This document shows positions 15,961 through 24,117 of a stretch of 64,000 nucleotides of DNA, piece by piece. Source of the DNA: Pelomonas lactea (GTDB lineage Bacteria > Pseudomonadota > Gammaproteobacteria > Burkholderiales > Burkholderiaceae_C); assembly GCF_043555885.1 (NCBI RefSeq), contig NZ_JBIGHX010000003.1:868001-932000 (forward strand), in the 5' to 3' direction. Below the pieces are notes generated by a model. That model made no database searches. It was given only the letters and a program-made list of their open reading frames with translations, and was not told the DNA's origin. Within the stretch, counting starts at the first letter, position 1, and every line of letters begins with the position of its first letter. A program made the translations under genes and the position numbers.

Positions 15961-16937
15961 TGAGTGCAGGCGTGCAACCCCAGGAAGTGCTGTTGGCCGA
16001 GCCGCGCGGCTTCTGCGCCGGCGTGGACCGCGCCATCGAGATCGTCGAACGGGCGCTGGTGAAGTTCGGCGCGCCCATCTACGTGCGCCACGAGATCGTC
16101 CACAACACCTACGTCGTCAACGACCTGAAGGCGCGCGGCGCCATCTTCATCGAGGAACTGGCCGAGGTGCCGGCCGGTGCGACGCTGGTGTTCAGCGCGC
16201 ACGGCGTCAGCCAGGAGGTGCGCCGCGAGGCCACCGCGCGCGGCTTCCAGATCTTCGACGCGACCTGCCCGCTGGTCACCAAGGTGCATGTCGAGGTGGC
16301 CAAGCTGCACCGCGAGGGCTACGAGTTCATCATGATCGGCCACAAGGGCCACCCCGAGGTCGAGGGCACGATGGGCCAGCTGTCCGATGGCATCTTCCTG
16401 GTGGAAGAGGTCGAGGACGTCGCCAAGGTCGTCGTCAAGGACCAGAGCAAGCTGGCCGTCGTCACGCAGACCACGCTCAGCGTCGACGACGCGGCCGAGA
16501 TCCTGGCCGAGGTCAAGCGCGTGTTCCCGCAGGTGCGCGAGCCCAAGCAGCAGGACATCTGCTATGCCACGCAGAACCGCCAGGACGCCGTCAAGGTGCT
16601 GGCGCCACAGGTGGATGTCGTCATCGTCGTGGGCAGCCCCACCAGCTCCAACAGCAACCGCCTGCGGGAACTGGCCGAACGCCTGGGCACGCCGGGCTAC
16701 ATGGTCGATGCCGCCGAAGACCTGAAGCCCGAATGGCTGGACGGCCGCGCCCGCGTGGGCCTGACGGCCGGTGCCTCGGCGCCTGATGTGCTGGTGCAAG
16801 CCGTCATCGACCGACTGCGCGCGCTCGGCGCGACGACCGTGCGCAGCCTGCCCGGCGTGGAAGAGCATGTGCGCTTCCCGTTGCCGCTGGGCCTGGGCGA
16901 CAAGTCCATGGCCGAGGTCAGCGCCTCCCGATCTTGA
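15960..16937 (+). CDS. ispH: 4-hydroxy-3-methylbut-2-enyl diphosphate reductase
   Basis: 325 residues from the ATG of TGATG (a GTG one codon earlier is also in frame). It makes IPP and DMAPP in the last step of the MEP isoprenoid pathway. The three iron-sulfur cysteines are in PRGFCAGVDRA, FDATCPLVTKVH and QDICYATQNRQDAV; VVGSPTSSNSNRLRE is the substrate-binding segment and a conserved HKGHPEVEGTMG motif is present. The partner FKBP gene overlaps at the 5' end. A GC-rich hairpin lies between this gene and serS. Confidence 0.97.
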   Translation: MSAGVQPQEVLLAEPRGFCAGVDRAIEIVERALVKFGAPIYVRHEIVHNTYVVNDLKARGAIFIEELAEVPAGATLVFSAHGVSQEVRREATARGFQIFDATCPLVTKVHVEVAKLHREGYEFIMIGHKGHPEVEGTMGQLSDGIFLVEEVEDVAKVVVKDQSKLAVVTQTTLSVDDAAEILAEVKRVFPQVREPKQQDICYATQNRQDAVKVLAPQVDVVIVVGSPTSSNSNRLRELAERLGTPGYMVDAAEDLKPEWLDGRARVGLTAGASAPDVLVQAVIDRLRALGATTVRSLPGVEEHVRFPLPLGLGDKSMAEVSASRS

Positions 16938-16958
16938 AGCCGGTGCTTCCAGCTTCCG

Positions 16959-16985
16959 GCGGCGCCTGACATCGGCGCCGCTTTC
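16959..16985 (+). terminator. Possible weak terminator between ispH and serS
   Basis: An 8-bp inverted repeat (GCGGCGCC and GGCGCCGC) with a 7-base loop is followed by only TTTCG. The T run is too short for a confident terminator; it may act as an attenuator or simply be an RNA-stability hairpin. Confidence 0.4.
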
Positions 16986-17007
16986 GTATCCGACTTGAAG
17001 GACACCC

Positions 17008-18303
17008 ATGCTTGACATCACCCAACTGCGCAAGGAGCTCGATACCGTCATCGAGCGCCTGAACGCGCGCAAGAACCCGCAGCCCTACCTCGACGTGGAG
17101 CGTTTCAAGGCGCTGGAAGCCGAGCGCAAGGGCGTGCAGACCCGCACCGAGGAACTGCAGGCCCGCCGCAACGCGCTGTCCAAGCAGATCGGCATGGCCA
17201 AGGGCAAGGGCGAGGACGCCTCGGCGCTGATGGCGGAGGTCGGCGGCATCGGCGATGAGCTGAAGGCCGGCGCCGAGCGGCTGGAGGCCATCCAGGCAGA
17301 GCTCAACCAGATGCTGATGGGCGTGCCCAACCTGCCGGACGCCAGCGTGCCGGTCGGCGCCGACGAGACCGGCAACGTCGAGGTGCGCCGCTGGGGCTCG
17401 CCCCGCGCGTTCGATTTCGACGTCAAGGACCACGTCGACCTGGGCGCCCCGCTGGGCCTGGACTTCGAGACCGGCGCCAAGCTGTCGGGCTCGCGCTTCA
17501 CCTTCCTGAAGGGGCCCGTGGCGCGCTTGCACCGTGCGCTCGCGCAGTTCATGCTGGACGTGCAGACCACCGAGCACGGCTACACCGAGTGCTACACGCC
17601 CTACATCGTCAACCGCGAGATCCTGGAGGGCACGGGCCAGCTGCCCAAGTTCAAGGAAGACATGTTCTGGGTGCTGCGCGGCGGCGATGACGAGCAGGTG
17701 GAGCAGTACCTGATCTCCACGTCGGAGATCTCGCTGACCAACACCGTGCGCGAGAGCGTGCTGAAGGCCGAGGACCTGCCCGTCAAGCTGACGGCGCACA
17801 GCCCCTGCTTCCGCTCGGAAGCCGGCTCCGCCGGCCGCGACACGCGCGGCCTGATCCGCCAGCACCAGTTCGACAAGGTGGAGATGGTGCGCATCGAGCA
17901 GCCCGAGCACAGCATGGCCGCGCTGGAGGAGATGACGCAGCATGCCGAGGCCATCCTGCAGAAGCTGGGCCTGCCGTACCGCACCGTGCTGCTGTGCACC
18001 GGCGACATGGGCTTCGGCTCGACGAAGACCTACGACCTGGAAGTCTGGGTGCCGGCGCAGCAGACCTACCGCGAGATCAGCTCCTGCTCGAACATGGGCG
18101 CCTTCCAGGCTCGCCGCATGCAGGCGCGCTTCAAGAACGCGCAAGGCAAGAACGAGCTGGTGCACACGCTCAACGGCTCCGGCCTGGCCGTGGGCCGCAC
18201 GCTGGTGGCGGTGCTGGAGAACTACCAGAACGCCGACGGCAGCATCACCGTGCCCGAGGCGCTGCGCTCCTACATGGGCGGTGTGGAGGTGTTGCGCGCC
18301 TGA
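17008..18303 (+). CDS. serS: Seryl-tRNA synthetase
   Basis: 431 residues, normal for bacterial SerRS (class II). The N-terminal coiled-coil arm spans about residues 5-105 (MLDITQLRKELDTVIERL onwards). The catalytic domain shows motif 2 around SPCFRSEAGSAGRDTRGLIR and motif 3 in NGSGLAVGRTLVAVLENYQ. It charges all tRNA-Ser species, and the tRNA-Ser(CGA) gene lies 62 bases downstream with its own promoter. GAAGGA lies eight bases before the ATG. Confidence 0.98.
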   Translation: MLDITQLRKELDTVIERLNARKNPQPYLDVERFKALEAERKGVQTRTEELQARRNALSKQIGMAKGKGEDASALMAEVGGIGDELKAGAERLEAIQAELNQMLMGVPNLPDASVPVGADETGNVEVRRWGSPRAFDFDVKDHVDLGAPLGLDFETGAKLSGSRFTFLKGPVARLHRALAQFMLDVQTTEHGYTECYTPYIVNREILEGTGQLPKFKEDMFWVLRGGDDEQVEQYLISTSEISLTNTVRESVLKAEDLPVKLTAHSPCFRSEAGSAGRDTRGLIRQHQFDKVEMVRIEQPEHSMAALEEMTQHAEAILQKLGLPYRTVLLCTGDMGFGSTKTYDLEVWVPAQQTYREISSCSNMGAFQARRMQARFKNAQGKNELVHTLNGSGLAVGRTLVAVLENYQNADGSITVPEALRSYMGGVEVLRA

Positions 18304-18304
18304 T

Positions 18305-18334
18305 TTGCAGCGAGGCCAAAAAGCTGGCTATAAT
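18305..18334 (+). promoter_or_regulatory. Sigma-70 type promoter of tRNA-Ser
   Basis: TTGCAG at 18305-18310 and a perfect TATAAT at 18329-18334 are separated by 18 bases. The tRNA begins 31 bases after the -10, leaving a short 5' leader for RNase P. It starts immediately at the serS stop codon. Confidence 0.85.
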
Positions 18335-18365
18335 GGCCGGCTTCGCACCAACGCGCACCGCATCA

Positions 18366-18456
<91 letters not shown>

Positions 18457-18461
18457 AGAAC

Positions 18462-18496
18462 AGCCCGCCGGCAACCCCGGCGGGCTTTTTCTTTTT
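18462..18496 (+). terminator. Rho-independent terminator of tRNA-Ser
   Basis: AGCCCGCCG at 18462-18470 pairs with CGGCGGGCT at 18478-18486 and is followed by TTTTTCTTTTTC. It ends the tRNA transcript and faces the end of the convergent copper cluster. Confidence 0.92.
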
Positions 18497-18503
18497 CGGA
18501 CGC

Positions 18504-18884
18504 TCAGCGAGGCGTCTGCTGCAGCTCGACGCTGACCTTCACGGCCTCGGCGGCCGTGTTGGTCCACATCCAGCAATGTGCAGGCTCGGCGTCGAAGATC
18601 TGCACACCCTGCGCCTTGGTGGCCCGCTCCAGCCTTGCCGGATACACCACGGCCTTGCCCTGGTGGACGTGGATGTTGAACGGAAGCGGCGCGCCGGCCT
18701 CGAAGGACCAGGCCACGCGGCCACCCCGGTGCAGCTTGCCGCACACCTCCAGCAGTTCCCGCGGCGCCAGTGTCGCCATGTGGGTGAAGCGGCCTTCGGG
18801 GGTCCAGGCGATGTCGACGACCTGGGCGGCCGCTGCCGCGGCGCCGCTGGCGGCCAGGCACAGCAAGGCGAGCGCCGCCCTCAC
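18504..18884 (-). CDS. Exported protein of copper cluster, unknown function
   Basis: A 126-residue protein with a signal peptide (MRAALALLCLAASGAAAAAA). I do not recognise its family. The mature part contains possible metal ligands: FTHMATL, the HVHQGK pair of histidines and AHCWMWTN with histidine, cysteine and methionine close together. The GTG start overlaps the stop of the CusF-like gene by four bases (GTGA), so it is translated with the copper proteins and probably acts in the periplasm on copper. It is the last gene of the cluster. Confidence 0.75.
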   Translation of the reverse strand: MRAALALLCLAASGAAAAAAQVVDIAWTPEGRFTHMATLAPRELLEVCGKLHRGGRVAWSFEAGAPLPFNIHVHQGKAVVYPARLERATKAQGVQIFDAEPAHCWMWTNTAAEAVKVSVELQQTPR

Positions 18885-19195
18885 TTGGCCGCCTCGATGG
18901 CCGTGACGATGAACTGGCCGCCTTCATGCGCGGCCTTAAAGCGCACCTTGTCGCCGACCTTGAGCCCGTCCAGCAGCCGCTTGTCGCGGGCCTGGAACAC
19001 CATCGTCATCGCCGGCATGTCCAGCGACCGGATCTCGGCGTGGCGCAGCGTGACCTTGGCCGCGGCCGGGTCGACCTTGCGGACCTCGGCATCGGTCATC
19101 GCGTCGGCGGCGGAGGCTGGCATGGCCGGCGGCTCGGCCGCCCGCGACAGCACGGGTATCGCCAGCAGCGCGGCGCACAGGAGGAGTTCTTTCAT
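18881..19195 (-). CDS. CusF-like periplasmic copper-binding protein
   Basis: 104 residues from MKELLLCAALLAIPVLSRAA (signal peptide). The mature domain matches CusF: EVRKVDPAAAKVTLRHAEIR followed by DMPAMTMVFQARD, where the two methionines of MPAMTM and the histidine of LRHAE are the Cu(I)/Ag(I) ligands, then LLDGLKVGDKVRF. CusF delivers periplasmic copper to a CusCBA efflux pump. It lies 17 bases after the cupredoxin gene. The frame is open further upstream, but that part is a shadow. Confidence 0.92.
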   Translation of the reverse strand: MKELLLCAALLAIPVLSRAAEPPAMPASAADAMTDAEVRKVDPAAAKVTLRHAEIRSLDMPAMTMVFQARDKRLLDGLKVGDKVRFKAAHEGGQFIVTAIEAAK

Positions 19196-19214
19196 GGCAA
19201 TTCCTTGATGAGTT

Positions 19215-19697
19215 TCAGCGCGCGCGGACGACGATGTTGCCGCGCATGCCGGCCTGGAAGTGGCCGGCGATGAGGCAGGCGAAGTCGAACTCGCCTGCAC
19301 GGTTGAAGGTCCAGACGATCTCGCCGGTCTGGCCCGGGGGCACATGGGCCATGTAGGGCTCGTCGTGCTCCATGCCGGGGAACTTGAGCATCAGCGCCGC
19401 GTGCTCTTCCAGTTCCCGGGGCGTGCCGATGACGAGCTCGTGCAGCACGGCGCCGGTGTTGCGCAGCACCAGGCGCACGGTCTCGCCTTGGCGCACGTTG
19501 ATGCGCGACGGCGTGAAGCGCATGTCGTCGCTCATCGTGATCTCGACGGTGCGCCGGGCCGCGCGGCGTTCGCCGGCAATGCCCCAGGCCTTCTGTTCCT
19601 TCTTGACGGCGGCCGGTGCACTGGCGGCATGGTCGCCATGCGCCTGCACTGCCGCGGCGGCGAGGGCCAGCGCGAGGGAGGTGATGACTGTCTTCAT
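19215..19697 (-). CDS. Periplasmic cupredoxin-domain protein
   Basis: 160 residues from MKTVITSLALALAAAAVQA (signal peptide), then a short histidine-containing stretch (HGDHAAS). The cupredoxin fold is shown by RFTPSRINVRQGETVRLVL, the first copper ligand in LHELVIGTPRE, and the ligand loop DFACLIAGHFQAGM (cysteine, histidine, methionine), so it should bind type 1 copper. It starts seven bases after the multicopper oxidase stop and is probably an electron or copper carrier for it. Confidence 0.92.
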   Translation of the reverse strand: MKTVITSLALALAAAAVQAHGDHAASAPAAVKKEQKAWGIAGERRAARRTVEITMSDDMRFTPSRINVRQGETVRLVLRNTGAVLHELVIGTPRELEEHAALMLKFPGMEHDEPYMAHVPPGQTGEIVWTFNRAGEFDFACLIAGHFQAGMRGNIVVRAR

Positions 19698-19704
19698 GCG
19701 GGCC

Positions 19705-21078
19705 TCAATGGTTGTGGTGGCCTTGCGGCTTGCGCACCTGCACCTCGACGTCGGACGCCTGCGGCGCAGGCGCAGGCGCGCTCGTCGCGGGCGGCGCATC
19801 GCCCACCTCGCGCGCCACGGTGCCGGGCGGATGCTGGAACCAGCCAGGGTCCGTGTAGTCGCCGCGCCTGAGCCCGCGCCGCACCTTCAGCATGCTGAAC
19901 ATGCCGCCCATGGCCACCGGCCCGAACGGGCCTTCGCCCGCCATCATGGGCGCCGTGTTGTCGGGCAGCGGCATGCTCATCTCGGTCATGTCGTGCATGC
20001 CACGCTCGCCCATGACCATGTAGTCCGGCACCAGCTTGCGGATCCTGGCGGCCAGGCCGCTGTGGTCCACGCCGATCATCGTCGGCACGTTGTGGCCCAT
20101 CGCATTCATCGTGTGGTGCGCCTTGTGGCAGTGGAAGGCCCAGTCACCTTCCTCGTCGGCGATGAACTCCAGCTGCCGCATCTGGCCCACGGCGATGTCC
20201 GTCGTCACCTCGGGCCAGCGCGCGGTCCTGGGCACGGGGCCGCCGTCCGTGCCGGTCACCTCGAACTCGTGGCCATGGATGTGGATGGGGTGGTTGGTCA
20301 TCGTCAGGTTGCCCACGCGGATGCGCACGCGGTCGCCCTGGCGGGCCACCAGCGGCGCGATGCCCGGGAACACGCGGCTGTTCCAGCTCCACAGGTTGAA
20401 GTCCAGCATCGTCATGACCTTGGGCGTCGCGCTGCCGGGGTCGATGTCGTAGGCGTTCAGCAGGAAGGCGTAGTCACGGTCGACGTCGGCGATGTGCGGG
20501 TGCTTCGCCTTGGGGTGCGTGATCCACAGGCCCATCATGCCCATGGCCATCTGCACCATCTCGTCGGCATGCGGGTGGTACATGAAGGTGCCGGGGCGGC
20601 GCGCGACGAACTCGTAGACCCAGGTCTTGCCCGGCGGGATGGGCGGCTGCGTCAGGCCGCTGACGCCATCCATGCCGTTGGGCAGGCGCTGGCCGTGCCA
20701 GTGCATGCTGGTCACCTCGGGCAGGCGGTTGGTCACGTAGATGCGCACGCGGTCGCCCTCGACGACCTCGATGGTGGGCCCGGGGCTCTGGCCGTTGTAG
20801 CCCCACAGGTGGGCCTTGAAGCCGGGCGCCATCTCGCGCACGACGGGCTCGGCCACGAGGTGGAACTCCTTGACGCCGTCCTTCATGCGCCAGGGCGCCG
20901 TCCAGCCGTTCAGCGTGACGACGGGGTTGTAGGGCCGCCCGGTGGGCGGGATGAGCGGGGCTTGCGTGTCGGGCGAGGTCTGGATGACGGGCTCGGGCAG
21001 CGCGGCCATCGCCGCCTTGGAGACGGCGGCCAGCGATGCCAGCGTCGACCCCGCCAGCAGGGAACGTCGGTTGAACAT
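19705..21078 (-). CDS. Multicopper oxidase (CopA/CueO-like), Tat-exported
   Basis: 457 residues from MFNRRSLLAGSTLASLAA, a twin-arginine signal (NRRSLL). Three cupredoxin domains carry all copper sites: MHWHGQ and MYHPHADEM in the first, HPIHIHGHEF and WAFHCHKAHHTMNAM in the last (type 1 cysteine flanked by histidines). The last 60 residues are proline- and histidine-rich (ending KPQGHHNH). It probably oxidises Cu(I) to Cu(II) in the periplasm. It is shorter than plasmid CopA (about 600) because the methionine-rich insert is missing. It follows the TolC-like gene by 16 bases. Confidence 0.93.
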   Translation of the reverse strand: MFNRRSLLAGSTLASLAAVSKAAMAALPEPVIQTSPDTQAPLIPPTGRPYNPVVTLNGWTAPWRMKDGVKEFHLVAEPVVREMAPGFKAHLWGYNGQSPGPTIEVVEGDRVRIYVTNRLPEVTSMHWHGQRLPNGMDGVSGLTQPPIPPGKTWVYEFVARRPGTFMYHPHADEMVQMAMGMMGLWITHPKAKHPHIADVDRDYAFLLNAYDIDPGSATPKVMTMLDFNLWSWNSRVFPGIAPLVARQGDRVRIRVGNLTMTNHPIHIHGHEFEVTGTDGGPVPRTARWPEVTTDIAVGQMRQLEFIADEEGDWAFHCHKAHHTMNAMGHNVPTMIGVDHSGLAARIRKLVPDYMVMGERGMHDMTEMSMPLPDNTAPMMAGEGPFGPVAMGGMFSMLKVRRGLRRGDYTDPGWFQHPPGTVAREVGDAPPATSAPAPAPQASDVEVQVRKPQGHHNH

Positions 21079-21094
21079 GGGGTGTCCTCGGGGT

Positions 21095-22468
21095 TCAGTG
21101 GGCCGCCGCCGCGGCAGCGGCAGGGGCGGGGCCGGCGGAGGGCAGGGCGGGCGTGGCGCGGCCCAGCAGGGCCTGCTCCAGGTCGGCCTGGGCCAGCCAG
21201 AAGTCGCGCAGCGCGTCCTGCGCAGCGGCCACGGCGGCCACCTGGGCGCGGGCATCGGCCAGCAGCTCGAACACGCCGATCAGCATGCCGTTGTAGCGCA
21301 GCAACTGCTCGTCGGAGATGCGCTGGGCCAGCGGCAACAGCTCGTCGCGGTGCTGGCGCGCGATGTCCCAGGCGCTGCGGTACAGGCCGTAGGCCTCGCG
21401 CACCTCGGAGCGCGCGCGGATGGCCGTGTCGGCCGCGTCGTGCGCCGCCTCGCGGGCCAGCGCCTGTGCGCGCGGCAGCGGGCCGGGGCCGAACAGCGGC
21501 AGCTCCAGCGTGACCTCCCAGCCGCGCTGCACCGGCGCCTCGTTGGACGTGTTGCGCACGACGCCCAGCTCCAGCATGGACACGAAGCGGTTGATGCGCC
21601 CGGCGTCCACCTGGCGCGCGGCCTGCTCCAGCCGCAGCCGTGCGGCCTGCACGTCCAGCCGCTGCGCGAGCGCCCGCGTCTCGATGTCGGGCTGCTCGCG
21701 GGCGGTCGTCGGCAGCGCGGGCAGCCGGTCGGGCACACGCAGCGCGGCAGCGTCGTCGCCCCACAGGCCCAGCAGGCGCACGAGGCGTTCGCGGCTCGCG
21801 AGGCGTTGCCCCTCGGCGCGCGCCAGCGCCAGCCGCGCCTCGGCGGCAAAGCCCTGCTCGCGCGCACGGGTCAGTGCGTTGAAGTTGCCGACGGCCTGCA
21901 TGCGCCGCGCCAGCTCGGCGCCGGCATCGGCGGCCTCCAGCACCTGGCGGCGGTAGGTCAGCGTCTCCTCCGCAGCCACGGCGGCCACCCACGCGCGGCG
22001 CGTGTCCGCCGCCAGCGCCAGCACGTCGGCAGCCGCCTGCTGCTGCTCGGCCTGCAGGCGGCGCTGCTCGGCCTGGCGCACCAGCGGCAACGTCAGCAGC
22101 CGGGCGAGGTTGACGTGCCAGCCGCGCTCCAGCTCCACCTCGTCGCCGCGCGTGAGGCGGCTGAAGCTGAAGCCGGGGTTGGGCAGCCGGCCGGCGGCGT
22201 CCACCTCGGCGGCCGTCACGCCCAGGCGGGCCAGTCGGGCCTGCAGCGCGCGGCTGTTCCGCAGCGCGAGTTGCACGGCGGCGTCGGCGCTCAGCGGCTC
22301 GCGCAGGCGGGCGGCCAGCTCCTCGGCCGGCAGCGGTTCGGCAGCCAGCGCCTGGCCGGTGTGCGGCTGCGTCAGGCGGCTGACGTCGCCGACCTCATCG
22401 CCGGGTGTCAGGCTGGCGCAGCCGGTCAGCGCCAGTGCCAGTGCGGTCAGGGACAGCGCACGCTTCAT
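21095..22468 (-). CDS. TolC-family outer-membrane efflux lipoprotein (CusC-like)
   Basis: 457 residues with a lipoprotein signal (LALALTGCAS, lipobox cysteine 18) and the long helical repeats of outer-membrane efflux factors: DAAVQLALRNSRALQARLARLG and a symmetric second half (LAQRLDVQAARLRLEQAARQ; ELLPLAQRISDEQLLRYNGM). It would form the outer-membrane channel of an RND-type metal pump, but no cusA or cusB gene is present within the cluster. It overlaps the upstream 85-residue gene by four bases. It ends in an alanine-rich tail (AAAAAAAH). Confidence 0.9.
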   Translation of the reverse strand: MKRALSLTALALALTGCASLTPGDEVGDVSRLTQPHTGQALAAEPLPAEELAARLREPLSADAAVQLALRNSRALQARLARLGVTAAEVDAAGRLPNPGFSFSRLTRGDEVELERGWHVNLARLLTLPLVRQAEQRRLQAEQQQAAADVLALAADTRRAWVAAVAAEETLTYRRQVLEAADAGAELARRMQAVGNFNALTRAREQGFAAEARLALARAEGQRLASRERLVRLLGLWGDDAAALRVPDRLPALPTTAREQPDIETRALAQRLDVQAARLRLEQAARQVDAGRINRFVSMLELGVVRNTSNEAPVQRGWEVTLELPLFGPGPLPRAQALAREAAHDAADTAIRARSEVREAYGLYRSAWDIARQHRDELLPLAQRISDEQLLRYNGMLIGVFELLADARAQVAAVAAAQDALRDFWLAQADLEQALLGRATPALPSAGPAPAAAAAAAH

Positions 22469-22722
22469 GGCGTCTTCTCCGGCGGCAGCGTTTCGCGGGC
22501 GTAGGTGCGCCAGCCGCCCACGCGTTCGACGCGGTCGTTGGCAGCGCGCCAGTCGACGCGGGGCGGGTCATCGGCAGCCTGCGGTGGCGCAGCCTTACGG
22601 GGCGCAACGCGCGGCACCTGGGCGCGCGCATCGGCGGGGTCGGGGCGGGGCGTCTGGGCGGTGGCGCTCAGCGCCAGGCCGGCGGCGAGCAGCGCCGCGA
22701 CGCGGGGGAACAACAAGGGCAT
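22465..22722 (-). CDS. Small exported hypothetical protein of copper cluster
   Basis: 85 residues with a signal peptide (MPLLFPRVAALLAAGLALSATAQ region). The mature part is proline-rich and ends with a compact segment VDWRAANDRVERVGGWRTYARE. I do not recognise the family. It overlaps the TolC-like gene by four bases, so it is very probably a real, co-translated gene. It has no cysteine, histidine or internal methionine cluster and is thus unlikely to bind copper itself. Confidence 0.72.
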   Translation of the reverse strand: MPLLFPRVAALLAAGLALSATAQTPRPDPADARAQVPRVAPRKAAPPQAADDPPRVDWRAANDRVERVGGWRTYARETLPPEKTP

Positions 22723-22798
22723 GACAGCCTCTCTGAACGGGTGATCGACCCGCCAGGCGCAGCCAGGCGCGCGGCGGGAGGGCAGCGTTGGGAGGAGT

Positions 22799-23146
22799 TC
22801 AGCCCCGGGGTGGCGGGTCGGGCAGCGGCGGCACGACGCCCGTCCAGCGCTCGGCCGGCACCTGCGCCGCGCGCTGGGCCGGTGCGCTCGTCACGGTCAG
22901 CGCCAACGCCGGTGGCGGCGCGGCGGCCAGGCAGCAGGGGGCACACAGCTTGCATGCCTGGCTGTGGTGGGCGTCGGCCGTGTCATCCATGTCCTGGTGG
23001 TCGTGATGCGCGTGCTCCGCATGGGCCATCGCGGCCGGCGTTGGCTGCACCGGCCCGCACTCCAGCTGCGCGGCCGCCAGCACGCTGCGCAGCGGCAGCA
23101 GCACGAGCAGCAGGCAGAGGACGAGGAAGCGGCCGGGGCGACGCAT
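22799..23146 (-). CDS. His/Cys-rich small exported protein, copper-associated
   Basis: 115 residues from MRRPGRFLVLCLLLVLLPLR, a strong signal peptide. The mature part holds a histidine/aspartate cluster (MAHAEHAHHDHQDMDDTADA) directly followed by a cysteine cluster (HHSQACKLCAPCC), then a proline-rich tail. This arrangement is seen in small proteins beside copper or heavy-metal efflux genes (CopL/CzcI-like), but I cannot assign a named family. It is the first gene of the copper cluster, 76 bases before the next one. A GTG three codons earlier is an alternative start. Confidence 0.75.
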   Translation of the reverse strand: MRRPGRFLVLCLLLVLLPLRSVLAAAQLECGPVQPTPAAMAHAEHAHHDHQDMDDTADAHHSQACKLCAPCCLAAAPPPALALTVTSAPAQRAAQVPAERWTGVVPPLPDPPPRG

Positions 23147-23156
23147 GGCTGGCACT

Positions 23157-24017
23157 TTAACCGCCTTGCTGTCGCCACGCCCGCGCCGACAGCCCGCCGT
23201 GCCGTTGCGTGAACAGCCGGCTCAGCGCCGACGCGTTGGCGTAGCCCAGCTCGGCGGCCAGCGTCTTCAGCGACTTGCCCGCCCGCAGTTCGGCCCGGGC
23301 GATGGCCAGGCGCCAGTCGGCCACGTAGTCGGCGGGCGTCGTGCCGACGGCGTCGCGGAAGGCCTCGGCAAAACGGCTGCGCGACATGCCGGCCTCGGCG
23401 GCCAGCCGCTCCAGCGTCCAGGCCTCGCCGGGGCGGGCGTGCACGGCGGTCAGCGCGCGGGCCAGCCGCGCGTCGGCCAGGCCGTTCAGCAGGCCCACCG
23501 GCAGCGGGTTGTCGCGCTGGTCCAGCATCCAGCGCAGCAGTTGCAGCAGCAGCACCTCGAACAGCCGGTCCGCCAGCAGCCGCTGGCCGCAGCGCACGCG
23601 CTCGGCCTCGCCGAACAGCAGCGTCAGCGTCTCGTTGAGGCCGTCCACGCGGGCCAGCGGCAGCACCACCAGCGGCGGCAGCGCGCGCACCAGCGGGTGG
23701 GCGTCGCCCTGATCGAAGTCCAGCGTCGCGCAGACGAAGTCCGCACCCTCGGTGGGCGCGTTGTGGAAGTCGTGCGCCAGCGGGCGCGGGTAGAACACCA
23801 GGCTGGGTTCGCTCACCACCAGCTGCGCCACGAGCCCGCTGCCGGCCGCGTGGCGCACGGCCATCTCGCCGTTGCGCATCACGTGCAGGAAGCCCCGTCC
23901 GGGCTGCGCGTCGAAATGCGTCACGCCGCACAGCGGCCCGGCGTGGAACAGGCTGGCGCGCACGCGGAAGCGCTCCAGCAGCGGGCTGAGGCGGTCCAGC
24001 GGCGAGGCATCGGGCAT
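23157..24017 (-). CDS. AraC-family transcriptional regulator
   Basis: 286 residues from MPDASPLDRLSPLLERF; the frame is open 73 codons further upstream but that part has no homology. The N-terminal half is a cupin-type ligand domain of the AraC cupin_6 class (GVTHFDAQPGRGFLHVMRNGEMAVR); the C-terminal half is the double helix-turn-helix (WTLERLAAEAGMSRSRFAEAF and LKTLAAELGYANASALSRLF). It is divergent from the AhpD-like gene at 24118, its likely target, with 100 bases between the starts. Its end is ten bases from the copper cluster start; a regulatory link to copper is possible but not shown. Confidence 0.92.
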   Translation of the reverse strand: MPDASPLDRLSPLLERFRVRASLFHAGPLCGVTHFDAQPGRGFLHVMRNGEMAVRHAAGSGLVAQLVVSEPSLVFYPRPLAHDFHNAPTEGADFVCATLDFDQGDAHPLVRALPPLVVLPLARVDGLNETLTLLFGEAERVRCGQRLLADRLFEVLLLQLLRWMLDQRDNPLPVGLLNGLADARLARALTAVHARPGEAWTLERLAAEAGMSRSRFAEAFRDAVGTTPADYVADWRLAIARAELRAGKSLKTLAAELGYANASALSRLFTQRHGGLSARAWRQQGG

Positions 24018-24117
24018 TGGGATGAATCGGTATGTTGTGCGGACTGAATGATACCTATCGACCTGAGTCGGCGCGCACAGTGGAGGCCTTCCTCCACTGC
24101 AACCGAAAGGTGACTCC

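Noticed and set aside
16938..17007. Possible T-box or serine-sensing leader before serS
   Set aside because: The spacer is only 70 bases, has one GC-rich hairpin and no T-box sequence; T-boxes are essentially absent from proteobacteria.
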